Shown here: positions 31,439 through 39,957 of the stretch, one piece after another
Layout of the letters: each line of letters begins with the position of its first letter
Numbering within the stretch: the stretch's first letter is position 1
Assembly (NCBI GenBank): GCA_001023575.1
Contig: CP011489.1
Span: forward strand, 1,921,001 to 1,985,000
DNA: 64,000 bases
From: Actinobacteria bacterium IMCC26256
Lineage (GTDB): Bacteria; Actinomycetota; Acidimicrobiia; IMCC26256
Direction of reading: 5' to 3'
Made by a program: the position numbers and the translations under genes
The notes under the pieces: generated by a model
The model's database searches: none
The model's input: only the letters and a program-made list of their open reading frames with translations
What the model was told of the DNA's origin: nothing

Positions 31439-33052
31439 CTACTTAGAGCTTCCAAGTGCAATGGATTTTGCCCATCGGTAGTCGGCCTTACCCGATGGAG
31501 ATCTAACAATCTCGTCTACGAGAAATACCTCGCGCGGCGCTTTGTAAGAAGCGAGCAGCGAACGCACATGAGTTGCCAGCGACTCAACATCGGGGGTGGC
31601 ACCAAGCCGTGGCTTAATGACAGCGCATACATGCTCGCCCCACCGCTCATCGGGCACTCCAACCACAACAACATCGAAGACATCGGGGTGACTCTTAAGT
31701 GCAGACTCAACCTCCTCTGGGAAGATCTTCTCTCCGCCAGAGTTGATGCTCACCGATCCGCGCCCGAGAAGCGTGATAGTTCCATCGGCCTCGACTATCG
31801 CCATATCCCCCGGGAGTACCCATCGGCTTCCATTGGCCTCGACGAATACTTCAGCGGTTTTAACAGGGTCTTTGTAGTAACCAAGCGGCACGTAGCCACC
31901 GCGCGCTAAGCGACCGACTGTTCCTGATCCAGGCTCAAGGGGAATACCTTCATCGTCGAGAACAGTTGTGTGTGCGCCCATCGCAAAACGCGGGCGACCC
32001 TGCCCATCGGTACCGGCAACAGTTCCTTGATACCCGGTCTCCGATGCTCCAAGGCTGTCGATTACGAGCATGTTCGGGAATCGCTCGACGATCTTGGCCT
32101 TCACTGCCGGGGAGAGGATTGCTCCACCGGAACCGATTACGAATAAAGAAGAGAGGTCGTACTCGGCCCCTGGTTCATCTAGCGCCTCAATGAGCGGACG
32201 AGCCATTGCGTCCCCCACAAGACTCACCGACATCACTTTCTCTCGCTCAACTGTTCGCCAGATCTCATGCGGGTCGAGCTTGCGCTGAGAAGTAAGAACA
32301 ACGGTATTACCACCGAAGATGGCCATCAGAGCGGCCCACAGCGCGGCGCCGTGCATGAGTGGCGCAATCGGCATCGATACAGATTTACCGCCATTCTCAA
32401 TTGCTCGCGTCACATACTCAGAGGGTTCATCGGGGGTGGCCTGCCCGAGAGAGAGCAGGGGCCCGATTGTTGAGAGAAAGAAGTCGCGCTGGGTCCACAT
32501 GACACCCTTAGGCATCCCCGTTGTACCACCTGTGTAGAGGATGTAGAGATCCTCCTCGGAGCGCGGCGCAAAGGCACGCACCTCACTCGCTGAAGCAAGC
32601 GCTGCCTCGTACTCAGTTGCACCAATCACAGAGATGTCTTCATCGGTTCCGTCGTTAACGGCAACAAAGACCTTCAGCTTCGGGGCGTCCTTGAGAATGT
32701 TCGAAATGCGCGGAGCAAACTCGCGTCCGAAGACGAGGCCCTTTAGGTCGGCGTTGTCGAATAGATAAGCGAGCTCGCCCTCGACATAGCGGTAATTAAC
32801 ATTGATCGGTACAGCACCCAACTTGTAGGCAGCAAACGTGCCCTCTACGTACTCGGGGCCGTTGTAGACGTAGAGCCCAATGTGGTCGCCGCGAACAATA
32901 CCCTGCGATGCGAGATGATTTGCTAGCCGTGTTGCTCGCTCGTCAAGAGCTGCGAATGTTGAGCGGTAATCGCCGCAGATCAGAGCGGTGCGCTCTGGCA
33001 CGGCATCGGATACAGCTTCGAATAGGTCTGCAAGGTTCCATTGAATCGCCAT
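31439..33052 (-). CDS. Acyl-CoA synthetase, FadD19-like
   Basis: A 537-residue AMP-forming acyl-CoA ligase most like mycobacterial FadD19, which activates the steroid side chain carboxylate. Motifs are LYILYTGGTTGMPKGVMW (P-loop), SLGASETGYQGT, GDMAIVEADGTITLLGRGSVSINSGGEKIFPEEVE and the C-terminal lysine region RSPSGKADYRWAK. The Ser-Leu-Gly-Ala-Ser-Glu-Thr motif and RYVEGELAYLFDNADL are typical of that subgroup. It is separated by 49 bases from the upstream thiolase-like gene and follows it on the minus strand. Confidence 0.85.
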   Translation of the reverse strand: MAIQWNLADLFEAVSDAVPERTALICGDYRSTFAALDERATRLANHLASQGIVRGDHIGLYVYNGPEYVEGTFAAYKLGAVPINVNYRYVEGELAYLFDNADLKGLVFGREFAPRISNILKDAPKLKVFVAVNDGTDEDISVIGATEYEAALASASEVRAFAPRSEEDLYILYTGGTTGMPKGVMWTQRDFFLSTIGPLLSLGQATPDEPSEYVTRAIENGGKSVSMPIAPLMHGAALWAALMAIFGGNTVVLTSQRKLDPHEIWRTVEREKVMSVSLVGDAMARPLIEALDEPGAEYDLSSLFVIGSGGAILSPAVKAKIVERFPNMLVIDSLGASETGYQGTVAGTDGQGRPRFAMGAHTTVLDDEGIPLEPGSGTVGRLARGGYVPLGYYKDPVKTAEVFVEANGSRWVLPGDMAIVEADGTITLLGRGSVSINSGGEKIFPEEVESALKSHPDVFDVVVVGVPDERWGEHVCAVIKPRLGATPDVESLATHVRSLLASYKAPREVFLVDEIVRSPSGKADYRWAKSIALGSSK

Positions 33053-33101
33053 GGCGGCGCAGGTTATCGGGCTATCGCCGCTGACGCGGACTAAAGCGAA
33101 A

Positions 33102-34295
33102 TTAACGCTTCGCGATTACGCAGGATCCGTGCCCGAATAGGCCCTGGTTCACGGTCAGTCCAACGCGCGCACCCTCTACCTGACGACCCTCCGCCTGGCC
33201 ACGTAATTGCCACGTAATTTCGCAGACCTGCTGGATAGCTTGAGCCGGAACTGCCTCCCCAAACGACGCAAGCCCACCGCTTACGTTGACCGGAACCCTC
33301 CCGCCGAGGGCAGTGGCCCCCGAGTCCAGGAGCTGCTCTGCCTCACCTGGAGCGCAGAGCCCGATGTTCTCATACCAATCAAGCTCTAGAGAAGTAGAGA
33401 GGTCGTAGACCTCAGCGAGGTTTACATCCTCTGGTCCGATCCCAGCCTGCTCATACGCCGCGTATGCAATGGAGTCTCTAAAGGTTCTCTCGGGCTCTGG
33501 AACCCCGTAGGCAGAGTCCGTGGCAAAGTTGGGCATCTCAATGACAGTATTGGGGTACGTAGGTGTGACAGTTGAGACTGCAGCAATGCGAACCGGGTTT
33601 GAGACACCGCGCGAGCGTGCATAGTCGAGGCTGCAGATAACCAAGGCTGCGGCGCCATCTGAGGTTGCGCATATCTCAAGAAGTCGGAGCGGATCGGAGA
33701 CCATCGGGGATACGTTTACATCTTCGATCGTTACCTCTTTGCGAAACCGTGCGTATGGATTGTTTAGTCCGTGGCGCGCGTTCTTAACCTTTACCTTTGC
33801 AAAGTGATCAGGTGTTGCTCCGTACTGCTCCATGCGTCGCCGTGCGTAGAGTCCGAAGTACGTCGGGTTGGTGGCTCCTAGAAGCCTAAAACGTAGCCAA
33901 TCTGGGTCGTCTCCGCGCTCCCCCGCATTCGGAGCAAGGAAACCCTTTGGGGTTGTATCGGCCCCAACCACGAGTGCGACATCGCAGAGCCCGGCAAGAA
34001 TCTGCGCACGCGCAGCATTTAGTGCAGTAGCGCCGGATGCGCAGGCCGCGTAGGCAGAGACGACTGGAGCGCCCTGCCACCCAAGTGCCTGAGCGAAAGT
34101 AGCGCCGGCTACATAGCCAGGGTAGCCATTTCGTACTGTCTCTCCACCGGCAACAAACTGAATGTCTCGCCAATCAACCTCGGCATCTGCAAGAGCAGCG
34201 CGCGCAGCGACTACTCCGTACTCAACAAAGTTGCGTCCCCACTTACCCCAAGGGTGCATACCGACACCAAGTACTGCTACCTCTCCAACACTCAT
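33102..34295 (-). CDS. Thiolase-like lipid-transfer protein (Ltp family)
   Basis: A 397-residue SCP2-thiolase-like protein of the Ltp group. Actinobacterial Ltp2 with a DUF35 partner catalyses the retro-aldol step that removes the last propionyl unit of the sterol side chain; Ltp3/4 roles are less clear. It has the Cys block YAACASGATALNAA, DPLRLLEICATSDGAAALV and a C-terminal GGLASFGEAVPAQAIQQV with a late GLFGHGSCV, and lacks the HPxGA motif of true thiolases. ATG 34295 overlaps the end of the DUF35 gene (ATGA); the frame upstream to 34325 is not needed. Confidence 0.8.
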   Translation of the reverse strand: MSVGEVAVLGVGMHPWGKWGRNFVEYGVVAARAALADAEVDWRDIQFVAGGETVRNGYPGYVAGATFAQALGWQGAPVVSAYAACASGATALNAARAQILAGLCDVALVVGADTTPKGFLAPNAGERGDDPDWLRFRLLGATNPTYFGLYARRRMEQYGATPDHFAKVKVKNARHGLNNPYARFRKEVTIEDVNVSPMVSDPLRLLEICATSDGAAALVICSLDYARSRGVSNPVRIAAVSTVTPTYPNTVIEMPNFATDSAYGVPEPERTFRDSIAYAAYEQAGIGPEDVNLAEVYDLSTSLELDWYENIGLCAPGEAEQLLDSGATALGGRVPVNVSGGLASFGEAVPAQAIQQVCEITWQLRGQAEGRQVEGARVGLTVNQGLFGHGSCVIAKR

Positions 34296-34777
34296 CGTGC
34301 AGCCTCCGTAGCGACTGGTCGCCACTGCCAGACCATGTACTGGTTATCGTCGTCTTCGTAGAGCACTCCACGCTCAACCTCAACCTCTGCCCCCGACGTG
34401 AGGGTTGATGGGTCGCAGTCTGGAGCGAGTCGCCCGAGCACAACCATTCGCTCTTCGTCGAGTTCAACTGCGAGGACGGTGTAGGGAACGAACGGATCGG
34501 CTGGCATGTAGGGCGCGGGTGGCTGGTAGTGATTCGTAGTCCACGACCAAACGCGGCCACGAGCAGAGAGATGCACCTCGGCGATCTCCTCAGAGGGGGC
34601 TGAGGGGTTTCGAGAGAAGGCCATGTTTTTAGGGAAGAAATAGGAGCCAGTCTCCGCTCCCCTTCCACCGACTAAACGCGCCTCGCCATCGGTCGTCATC
34701 CAACCCTCAATCGCAGCTAACTGCGTCTTGTTGGATGTCTTGCTGTCTCTCTTGTTCTGCAACTCTGCGTTACTCAC
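34292..34777 (-). CDS. DUF35 OB-fold partner protein lacking the zinc ribbon
   Basis: A 161-residue DUF35/OB-fold protein, encoded directly before the Ltp gene as in the ChsH2-DUF35/Ltp2 aldolase. The OB part reads GRVWSWTTNHYQPP...PFVPYTVLAVELDEERMVVLGRL. The N-terminal rubredoxin-like zinc ribbon normally has four cysteines; here the equivalent segment (GSYFFPKNMAF) has none, so no zinc is bound. It starts eight bases inside the end of the upstream ipdC gene. Expected role: complex formation with and stabilisation of the Ltp enzyme. Confidence 0.75.
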   Translation of the reverse strand: MSNAELQNKRDSKTSNKTQLAAIEGWMTTDGEARLVGGRGAETGSYFFPKNMAFSRNPSAPSEEIAEVHLSARGRVWSWTTNHYQPPAPYMPADPFVPYTVLAVELDEERMVVLGRLAPDCDPSTLTSGAEVEVERGVLYEDDDNQYMVWQWRPVATEAAR

Positions 34778-35861
34778 TTAGGCCTCCTAGAGCGCTATCT
34801 ACTGGAGCTGCGCCGCTCAAGCGAGCGATTGTTTCTTCGGCCTCTGCGACCACACTTGCAATGATCTCAGCGACTGTGGGGAGTGAATCAATCACGCCCA
34901 CAACCTGCCCTGTCGGGAGAACTCCGGCATCAATACGACCATCGACAAGCGCTGCCTTGGTGAGCATTGGCGCATTGGCTGCCATGGCTACTTGAGCGTA
35001 GGTCAAGCCCTCTGACTTTTTCATCGCAAGCCCCTCGCGCAATAAGGCCCCAACCGACATGCCTGTCATTGATCGGAATCGAAGTGCATTGAGGCCGGCT
35101 CGAGGCAATGCAGTAAGACGCCCCGAACCAGTGAGGTGGTCTACTAATTCAGTACGAATGACTCGCTGCGGATACCCATCAACACTCTTCGTCACGATGG
35201 TGTCATTAATGCCCGCTGCGAGGTAACGACGTTTTATATCCTCAGGGACTGTGCTCTCCGCGCTGAGCAAGAATCGTGTCCCCATGGCAATACCTGCTGC
35301 ACCCCAAGCGAGGGCTGCTACCAAGCCGCGCCCGTCTGAGAAGCCACCGGCTCCGAGGACAGGGATATCAACGCTGCGTGTGACCGCGGGGATTAGTAGC
35401 GAGGTTGGGACGGTACCGGTGTGCCCACCACCCTCTGCTCCCTGTGCGATGACCGCATCTACTCCCCATTTCGCGACTTTCTCAGCATGACGCGGTGCGC
35501 CAATCGTCGGCATCACAACGACACCCTGATCTTTAAGCATCTTCACAAGTCGCTCCCCTGGTGCCTGGGCAAAGGATGCAACCTTGACGCCCTCGCGCAC
35601 GATTAGGGCGATTCGATCTTCGACGTCTGATTGATCAGAGCGGAGATTGACCCCAAAGGATTTATCCGTACGCTCTTTTACATTATGAATTGCAGCGACT
35701 AGTTCGTCGTAAGTCATCGTTGCAGAGGCGAGAATCCCTAGCCCCCCTGCCGCGCTTGTGGCCGCAGTTAGGCGGGCCCCTGCGACCCAACCCATGCCGG
35801 TCTGAACAATTGGATACTTAACTCCAAAGAGTCTGCAGGCATCAGTCTCTAAAGCGATCAC
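34770..35861 (-). CDS. ipdC: IpdC-like flavin oxidoreductase
   Basis: A 363-residue TIM-barrel flavoprotein of the nitronate-monooxygenase-like family, equivalent to IpdC of the HIP pathway, which oxidises a hydroxylated ring intermediate. It shows YPIVQTGMGWVAGARLTAATS at the start, FGVNLRSDQ, QGAEGGGHTGTVPTSLLIP and GAGGFSDGRGLVAALAWGA, the phosphate-binding loops. GTG 35861 overlaps the ipdB stop (GTGA) with GGAAGGAAG upstream. Gene order ipdA-ipdB-ipdC matches mycobacteria. Confidence 0.85.
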   Translation of the reverse strand: MIALETDACRLFGVKYPIVQTGMGWVAGARLTAATSAAGGLGILASATMTYDELVAAIHNVKERTDKSFGVNLRSDQSDVEDRIALIVREGVKVASFAQAPGERLVKMLKDQGVVVMPTIGAPRHAEKVAKWGVDAVIAQGAEGGGHTGTVPTSLLIPAVTRSVDIPVLGAGGFSDGRGLVAALAWGAAGIAMGTRFLLSAESTVPEDIKRRYLAAGINDTIVTKSVDGYPQRVIRTELVDHLTGSGRLTALPRAGLNALRFRSMTGMSVGALLREGLAMKKSEGLTYAQVAMAANAPMLTKAALVDGRIDAGVLPTGQVVGVIDSLPTVAEIIASVVAEAEETIARLSGAAPVDSALGGLSE

Positions 35862-36613
35862 TCAGGGACTTCCTTCCCACGTAGCCCTCGCGGGTCAAGA
35901 GTGTTGATGATCTCCATCTCGGCATCAGTAGGCGCACGAGTATCTGGAATGTCATCAGGCACCACAAGATCAAACCCCGTCGCTGCGACCAAATCATCGG
36001 CGCTAACTCCAGGGTGCAGCGACCTGATCCGCAGCGAGTTATCGGGAGTCTCGAAATCGAGCACACCTAGGTTTGTAACTACGTGGCCAAGGCGATGGAA
36101 TCTCCCCGCAGCGCCGAGCGCTTTAGCGCGGTCATACCCAACCCCTGTTACGACATCAACACGCTCGACGAATACCTTCACAGAGTGCATAGGTATCCAG
36201 AAGGAGGTCTTGTTTTGAATCGTGTTTCCAGGTGCGCCTCTGAAACCGAGTAGCTGAGCCTTGGGCTTATCCATTGGGCCAATGCATGCAAAGTTTTGGT
36301 TCCCGAAGCGATCCATCTGAGACGCCCCCATCATTACGTGGCGACGCCCAGAGAAGACAACGTCGAACATCGAGCGATACGGGTTCCACGCCTCGACAAC
36401 TTTCTCAACACCCTCAACGCCCACCGGCAATGCGTTCGCAACGAGCATCGCCTCGCCATCGGTCATCACAAGATCAGGCTCAAAGGTTGAGCGAGCGAGT
36501 CGCCCTCCAATCATCGGAATGGTTCCAATTGGGTTCGCCATGATCTCGCCATCGCCACGAAAAGTCTCCGCTACAGCGATGACGCAATAATCGGCCCGAG
36601 TTACGTTGCTCAT
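35858..36613 (-). CDS. ipdB: IpdB-like COCHEA-CoA hydrolase beta subunit
   Basis: A 251-residue protein of the family I CoA-transferase fold, matching IpdB. IpdAB opens the last steroid ring of COCHEA-CoA. It contains ANPIGTIPMIGGRLARSTFEPDL, VVFSGRRHVMMGASQMDRFGNQN and the HRLGHVVTNLGVLDFE segment with SLHPGVSADDLVAATGF, all typical of the beta subunit. The ATG overlaps the ipdA stop by four bases, consistent with strict stoichiometry. Confidence 0.85.
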   Translation of the reverse strand: MSNVTRADYCVIAVAETFRGDGEIMANPIGTIPMIGGRLARSTFEPDLVMTDGEAMLVANALPVGVEGVEKVVEAWNPYRSMFDVVFSGRRHVMMGASQMDRFGNQNFACIGPMDKPKAQLLGFRGAPGNTIQNKTSFWIPMHSVKVFVERVDVVTGVGYDRAKALGAAGRFHRLGHVVTNLGVLDFETPDNSLRIRSLHPGVSADDLVAATGFDLVVPDDIPDTRAPTDAEMEIINTLDPRGLRGKEVPE

Positions 36614-37455
36614 AGCCCGACCACCCTTCTGTACTCAGCATGATCGCCGCAATCGATGTACTTCGCGCGAAATGCAGCCCATGCGTCTGGGTCTTTTGCC
36701 GAGGCTGCATACTCGCGCTGGAACTCTTCATCGCGCTCGTAATCCGGAGGGCACTGAGTGAAGTGTGCGCCGAACGGGGCCTCAATAACTCCATCTGTCA
36801 TTAGACGATTAATGCGCAGGCTCTGGAGCGGTCCGCCAGCGATCAACTCATCGGTCGTTACAACTTTCTCAACGGACATAAAGCGTCGCTCTGCTGCCAT
36901 CAGGAACAGGTCATCGAAGTATGGATCCACACCTAGGTACTGACCGTTACCGCGAGCATCGCCACGATTCATATGAACAATCGCAGCATCGAGATTTAGT
37001 GCAGGTACAGCGACTAATTCCTCTGCGTCGGCGTATGGAGACTTAACGGTTCGTATCTCGGGTTGCTCCATCAGACTCGAGCCGAGGCCGACTCGCGTCG
37101 GCAAGAACGGAACACGCCACGCTGCAGCCTGGAGTCCTAGTAGGAACATCCCCTCATCCATCTCAAGGGTGGAGATACTGCCCGCCTCACGCGCCTTACG
37201 AAAGTGTGGCTCGAGCGGTATGGAGTCGAGAGAGCAGAACGCGTAAACAACCTTCGCTACCTTGCCCGTTGCACAGAGGACACCTACATCCGGGCCTCCG
37301 TAAGAGACAATTGTGAGGTCTTTAAGGGAGGAGCGCGCAATCGCACGCACAATACTCATCGGTTTACGCCTAGACCCCCAGCCACCGATTCCAACTGTCA
37401 TGCCGTCGCGTAATTCCGCGACTACATCCTCTTCGGTAATTCGTTTATCTGCCAC
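36610..37455 (-). CDS. ipdA: IpdA-like COCHEA-CoA hydrolase alpha subunit
   Basis: A 281-residue CoA-transferase-fold alpha subunit partnered with IpdB. It starts MADKRITEEDVVAELRDGMT with the GIGGWGSRRKPMSIVRAIARS glycine-rich loop, followed by VSYGGPDVGVLCATGKVAK and LDAAIVHMNRGDARGN. A conserved glutamate lies in the EELVAVPALNLDAA region. It is downstream of the echA20-like gene by 23 bases on the same strand. Confidence 0.85.
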   Translation of the reverse strand: MADKRITEEDVVAELRDGMTVGIGGWGSRRKPMSIVRAIARSSLKDLTIVSYGGPDVGVLCATGKVAKVVYAFCSLDSIPLEPHFRKAREAGSISTLEMDEGMFLLGLQAAAWRVPFLPTRVGLGSSLMEQPEIRTVKSPYADAEELVAVPALNLDAAIVHMNRGDARGNGQYLGVDPYFDDLFLMAAERRFMSVEKVVTTDELIAGGPLQSLRINRLMTDGVIEAPFGAHFTQCPPDYERDEEFQREYAASAKDPDAWAAFRAKYIDCGDHAEYRRVVGL

Positions 37456-37478
37456 GCAATACTCCGCTTTGCTCTGAG

Positions 37479-38240
37479 TTACTCGGTAAATTCGGCGTCG
37501 CGCTTCTCAACGAAGGCATCGCGTGCCTCGTCCGCAACTCCGGAGAGATTTAGTTCAAATGTGAATCCCTGCTCATACCGATAAGAACGCTTGACATCAA
37601 TTGGGTCGATGCCATTCAGTGAGGCCTTTGCAGCGCGCATCACGGTCGGGCTCTTGGCTGCGATATCGCGTGCAACCTCGAAGGCTGCCTCACGAAGATC
37701 GGCTAGCGGAACAACTGCAAGAACGCTCCCAAAGTGCAGGAGTTCCTGGGCTGTAATCGACTTAGCCGTATAGACCATCGATCGCATCCGGTGCTGGGGA
37801 ACTAGCCGGGCAAGGTGTGTCGCAGCACCGAGGGCACCACGGTCCACCTCTGGGAGTGCAAACGTTGCATCATCCGAGGCAACGATGACATCGGCGTTAC
37901 CAACGAGCCCGATACCACCACCAAGGCAGTAGCCATTGACCGCTGCGATTACGGGAACAGCGCAGTCGTAGACGGCTGCGAAGGCCTCGAAGCATCCCTT
38001 GTTCGCCGCTATGAGCGCATCGAAGCCCTCGGTGGCCTGCATCTCTTTGATGTCGACTCCAGCGTTGAATCCGCGCCCCTCTGCACGCAGAATCACGACC
38101 CGGACCTCTGGGTTCTCGCCGAGTTCACGAATGATCCGTGCGAGCTCGAACCAACCCGCGACATTGAGTGCGTTTACCGGCGGATTATTCATAACGACCT
38201 CAGCGATACCCGCCTGGTCAATGCTCTGGGTGATTCCCAT
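37479..38240 (-). CDS. echA20: EchA20-like ring-opening crotonase
   Basis: A 253-residue crotonase-fold enzyme closely matching mycobacterial EchA20, which hydrolyses the steroid D ring. Diagnostic stretches are RAEGRGFNAGVDIKEMQATEGF (oxyanion hole), GYCLGGGIGLVGNADVIVASDDATF, LPEVDRGALGAATHLARLVPQH and the C-terminal SYRYEQGFTFELNLSGVADE. The ATG at 38240 fits the homologues; the frame to 38273 is extra. It is divergent from the SDR gene at 38312 and heads the echA20-ipdA-ipdB-ipdC-DUF35-ltp run. Confidence 0.9.
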   Translation of the reverse strand: MGITQSIDQAGIAEVVMNNPPVNALNVAGWFELARIIRELGENPEVRVVILRAEGRGFNAGVDIKEMQATEGFDALIAANKGCFEAFAAVYDCAVPVIAAVNGYCLGGGIGLVGNADVIVASDDATFALPEVDRGALGAATHLARLVPQHRMRSMVYTAKSITAQELLHFGSVLAVVPLADLREAAFEVARDIAAKSPTVMRAAKASLNGIDPIDVKRSYRYEQGFTFELNLSGVADEARDAFVEKRDAEFTE

Positions 38241-38311
38241 AAATGCTCGCCGCCCCCTGGGTCGCCGTCTCAAGATGCTATGCAGTTCAGACTAGGGGCT
38301 ACGTTATCCCC
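38241..38311. promoter_or_regulatory. Divergent promoter region of echA20 and the SDR gene
   Basis: TACGTT at 38300-38305 lies six bases before the ATG at 38312, so the SDR transcript is probably leaderless. No match to the published KstR2 consensus (core CAAGnnCTTG) is visible in these 71 bases. Confidence 0.4.
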
Positions 38312-39115
38312 ATGCCTGATCCGCTTGACCTCTCCGGACGTGTTGCTCTAGTCACCGGTGGAGCCCGTGGCGTTGGGCGTGGAATCACAGAGTGCCTCCT
38401 CGATGCAGGGGCAGAGGTCGTGATCTGCGGTCGAAGTACCCCAGACGATCTCCCGACTAGTTCCGGCGCCGGTGCCGGAGGAGCTGGAGTGCGAACTGCG
38501 GTATTCGCGCAGGGCGATGTTCGAGACCCAGAGCAGGTGAGCGCAATTATCGCGAAGGTCATAGGTGCCTATGGGCGGCTCGACATTCTCGTCAATAATG
38601 CTGGCGGCGCTCCCCCTGCGGATACGGCTACCGCCTCTCCAAAATTCTCAACTGCGATTGTCAGCCTCAACCTCATTGCGCCGCTCATCTGCTCGCAGCA
38701 GGCCAACGCTGTTATGCAGGATCAACCCGAGGGTGGCTGCATCATCAACATTGCGAGTGTGAGCGCTACGCGTCCATCCCCCGATACCGCCGCCTACGGC
38801 GCCGCAAAGGCTGGGCTACTTAACCTCACGCAGACAATGGCCGTCGAGTTCGCTCCAAAGGTTCGCGTAAACGCTGTAACCGCTGGCATGATTCGCACTG
38901 AGCAGAGCCACCTCTTCTACGGAGACGAAGAAGGAATCGCAGCCGTCGGTGCAACAGTTCCGCTCGGCCGGCTAGGCGAGCCGCGCGATGTCGCTAACGC
39001 GTGTCTATTCCTAGCCTCCGAACTTGCTTCATATGTAAGCGGTGCGAATCTTCTCGTTCACGGCGGAGGAGAGAAGCCCGCTTTCCTCGACGCGGCTAAG
39101 AACACAACGCCTTAA
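38312..39115 (+). CDS. Short-chain dehydrogenase/reductase, steroid cluster
   Basis: A 267-residue SDR. It has the NAD-binding TGGARGVGRG, NNAGG, the catalytic Ser region INIASVSATRPS, YGAAKAGLL (YxxxK) and a C-terminal LFLASELASYVSGANLLVHGGG. In mycobacteria two SDR genes (Rv3548c, Rv3549c) accompany echA20 and ipdAB; this is presumably one counterpart. The start is the leaderless ATG at 38312, not the upstream ATG at 38243. A bidirectional hairpin terminator follows. Confidence 0.85.
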   Translation: MPDPLDLSGRVALVTGGARGVGRGITECLLDAGAEVVICGRSTPDDLPTSSGAGAGGAGVRTAVFAQGDVRDPEQVSAIIAKVIGAYGRLDILVNNAGGAPPADTATASPKFSTAIVSLNLIAPLICSQQANAVMQDQPEGGCIINIASVSATRPSPDTAAYGAAKAGLLNLTQTMAVEFAPKVRVNAVTAGMIRTEQSHLFYGDEEGIAAVGATVPLGRLGEPRDVANACLFLASELASYVSGANLLVHGGGEKPAFLDAAKNTTP

Positions 39116-39133
39116 CTACCAACGCGGCGATTA

Positions 39134-39167
39134 CCCCTAAGAACGCTATTTATTAGGGGCTTTTATT
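39134..39167 (+). terminator. Intrinsic terminator between convergent SDR genes
   Basis: CCCCTAA (39134-39140) pairs with TTAGGGG (39153-39159) and is followed by CTTTTATT. It ends the plus-strand SDR transcript and could also serve the convergent gene. Confidence 0.75.
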
Positions 39168-39175
39168 AGCGCTTT

Positions 39176-39955
39176 TTACGGGTGCTGACTCGAGACGGAT
39201 ACAACCTCACCGGTCATGTATGTCGAGTACTCAGAGGCCAAGAACACGATCACGTTAGCGATCTCCCACGGCTCAGCTGCGCGCCCGAATGCTTCGCGCG
39301 ACGTGAGGACATCTAAAACTTCATCGGTCGTAACCTTCGCTAGGAAAGCATGCATAGCAATACTCGGCGCTACCGCATTGATACGCACTCCGAACGGCGC
39401 TGCCTCTATCGCGGCACATCGTGTTAATGCCATTACCCCGGCCTTTGCCGCCGCATAGTGCGCCTGACCCTCTTGAGCACGCCATGCAAGCACCGATGCA
39501 TTGTTGACAATTGCGCCCTTGCCGCGGGGCTGCATGTGGCGCATTGCTGCTCGCGTGCAGCGGAATGTTCCATTGAGGGTTACGTCTAGAACCTTGCTCC
39601 ATTGTTCATCTGTCATCTCCGTGACATTCGCCGTACCGCCGAGCCCTGCGTTATTTACAACGACATCGATTCCGCCATGCGTCTGAGCTGCAGTATCGAA
39701 GAGATTTTGAACCTGCTCCTCGACAGTTACATCACACATGATCGCAAGTGGCCGATCACCTGCGATCTCGGCTAGTTGATCAGCAGCCTCGCCGAGTCGG
39801 CGCTCATGCGTATCGGAGATGACAACCGTCGCACCCTCCTCAACAGCGCGCTTAGCGGTAGCAAAACCGATCCCGGTTCCTGCGGCTGCAGTTACAAGCA
39901 CCACTTTGCCGGAGAGAAGGCCATGTGCTGATGGGTAAGGAGGGGTTGCTGACAC
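39176..39955 (-). CDS. Short-chain dehydrogenase/reductase, steroid cluster
   Basis: A 259-residue SDR with the unusual cofactor loop VTAAAGTGIGFATAKR, then NNAGLGG, VNNASVLAWRAQEGQAHYAAAKAGVM (catalytic Ser-Tyr-Lys) and VFLASEYSTYMTGEVVSVS. The SGKVVLVTAAAGTGIG start matches a KstR2-regulon SDR (Rv3548c-type) as I recall it. It probably oxidises a hydroxyacyl-CoA in ring degradation. It is two bases downstream of the FadE30-like stop. Confidence 0.85.
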   Translation of the reverse strand: MSATPPYPSAHGLLSGKVVLVTAAAGTGIGFATAKRAVEEGATVVISDTHERRLGEAADQLAEIAGDRPLAIMCDVTVEEQVQNLFDTAAQTHGGIDVVVNNAGLGGTANVTEMTDEQWSKVLDVTLNGTFRCTRAAMRHMQPRGKGAIVNNASVLAWRAQEGQAHYAAAKAGVMALTRCAAIEAAPFGVRINAVAPSIAMHAFLAKVTTDEVLDVLTSREAFGRAAEPWEIANVIVFLASEYSTYMTGEVVSVSSQHP

Positions 39956-39957
39956 GT

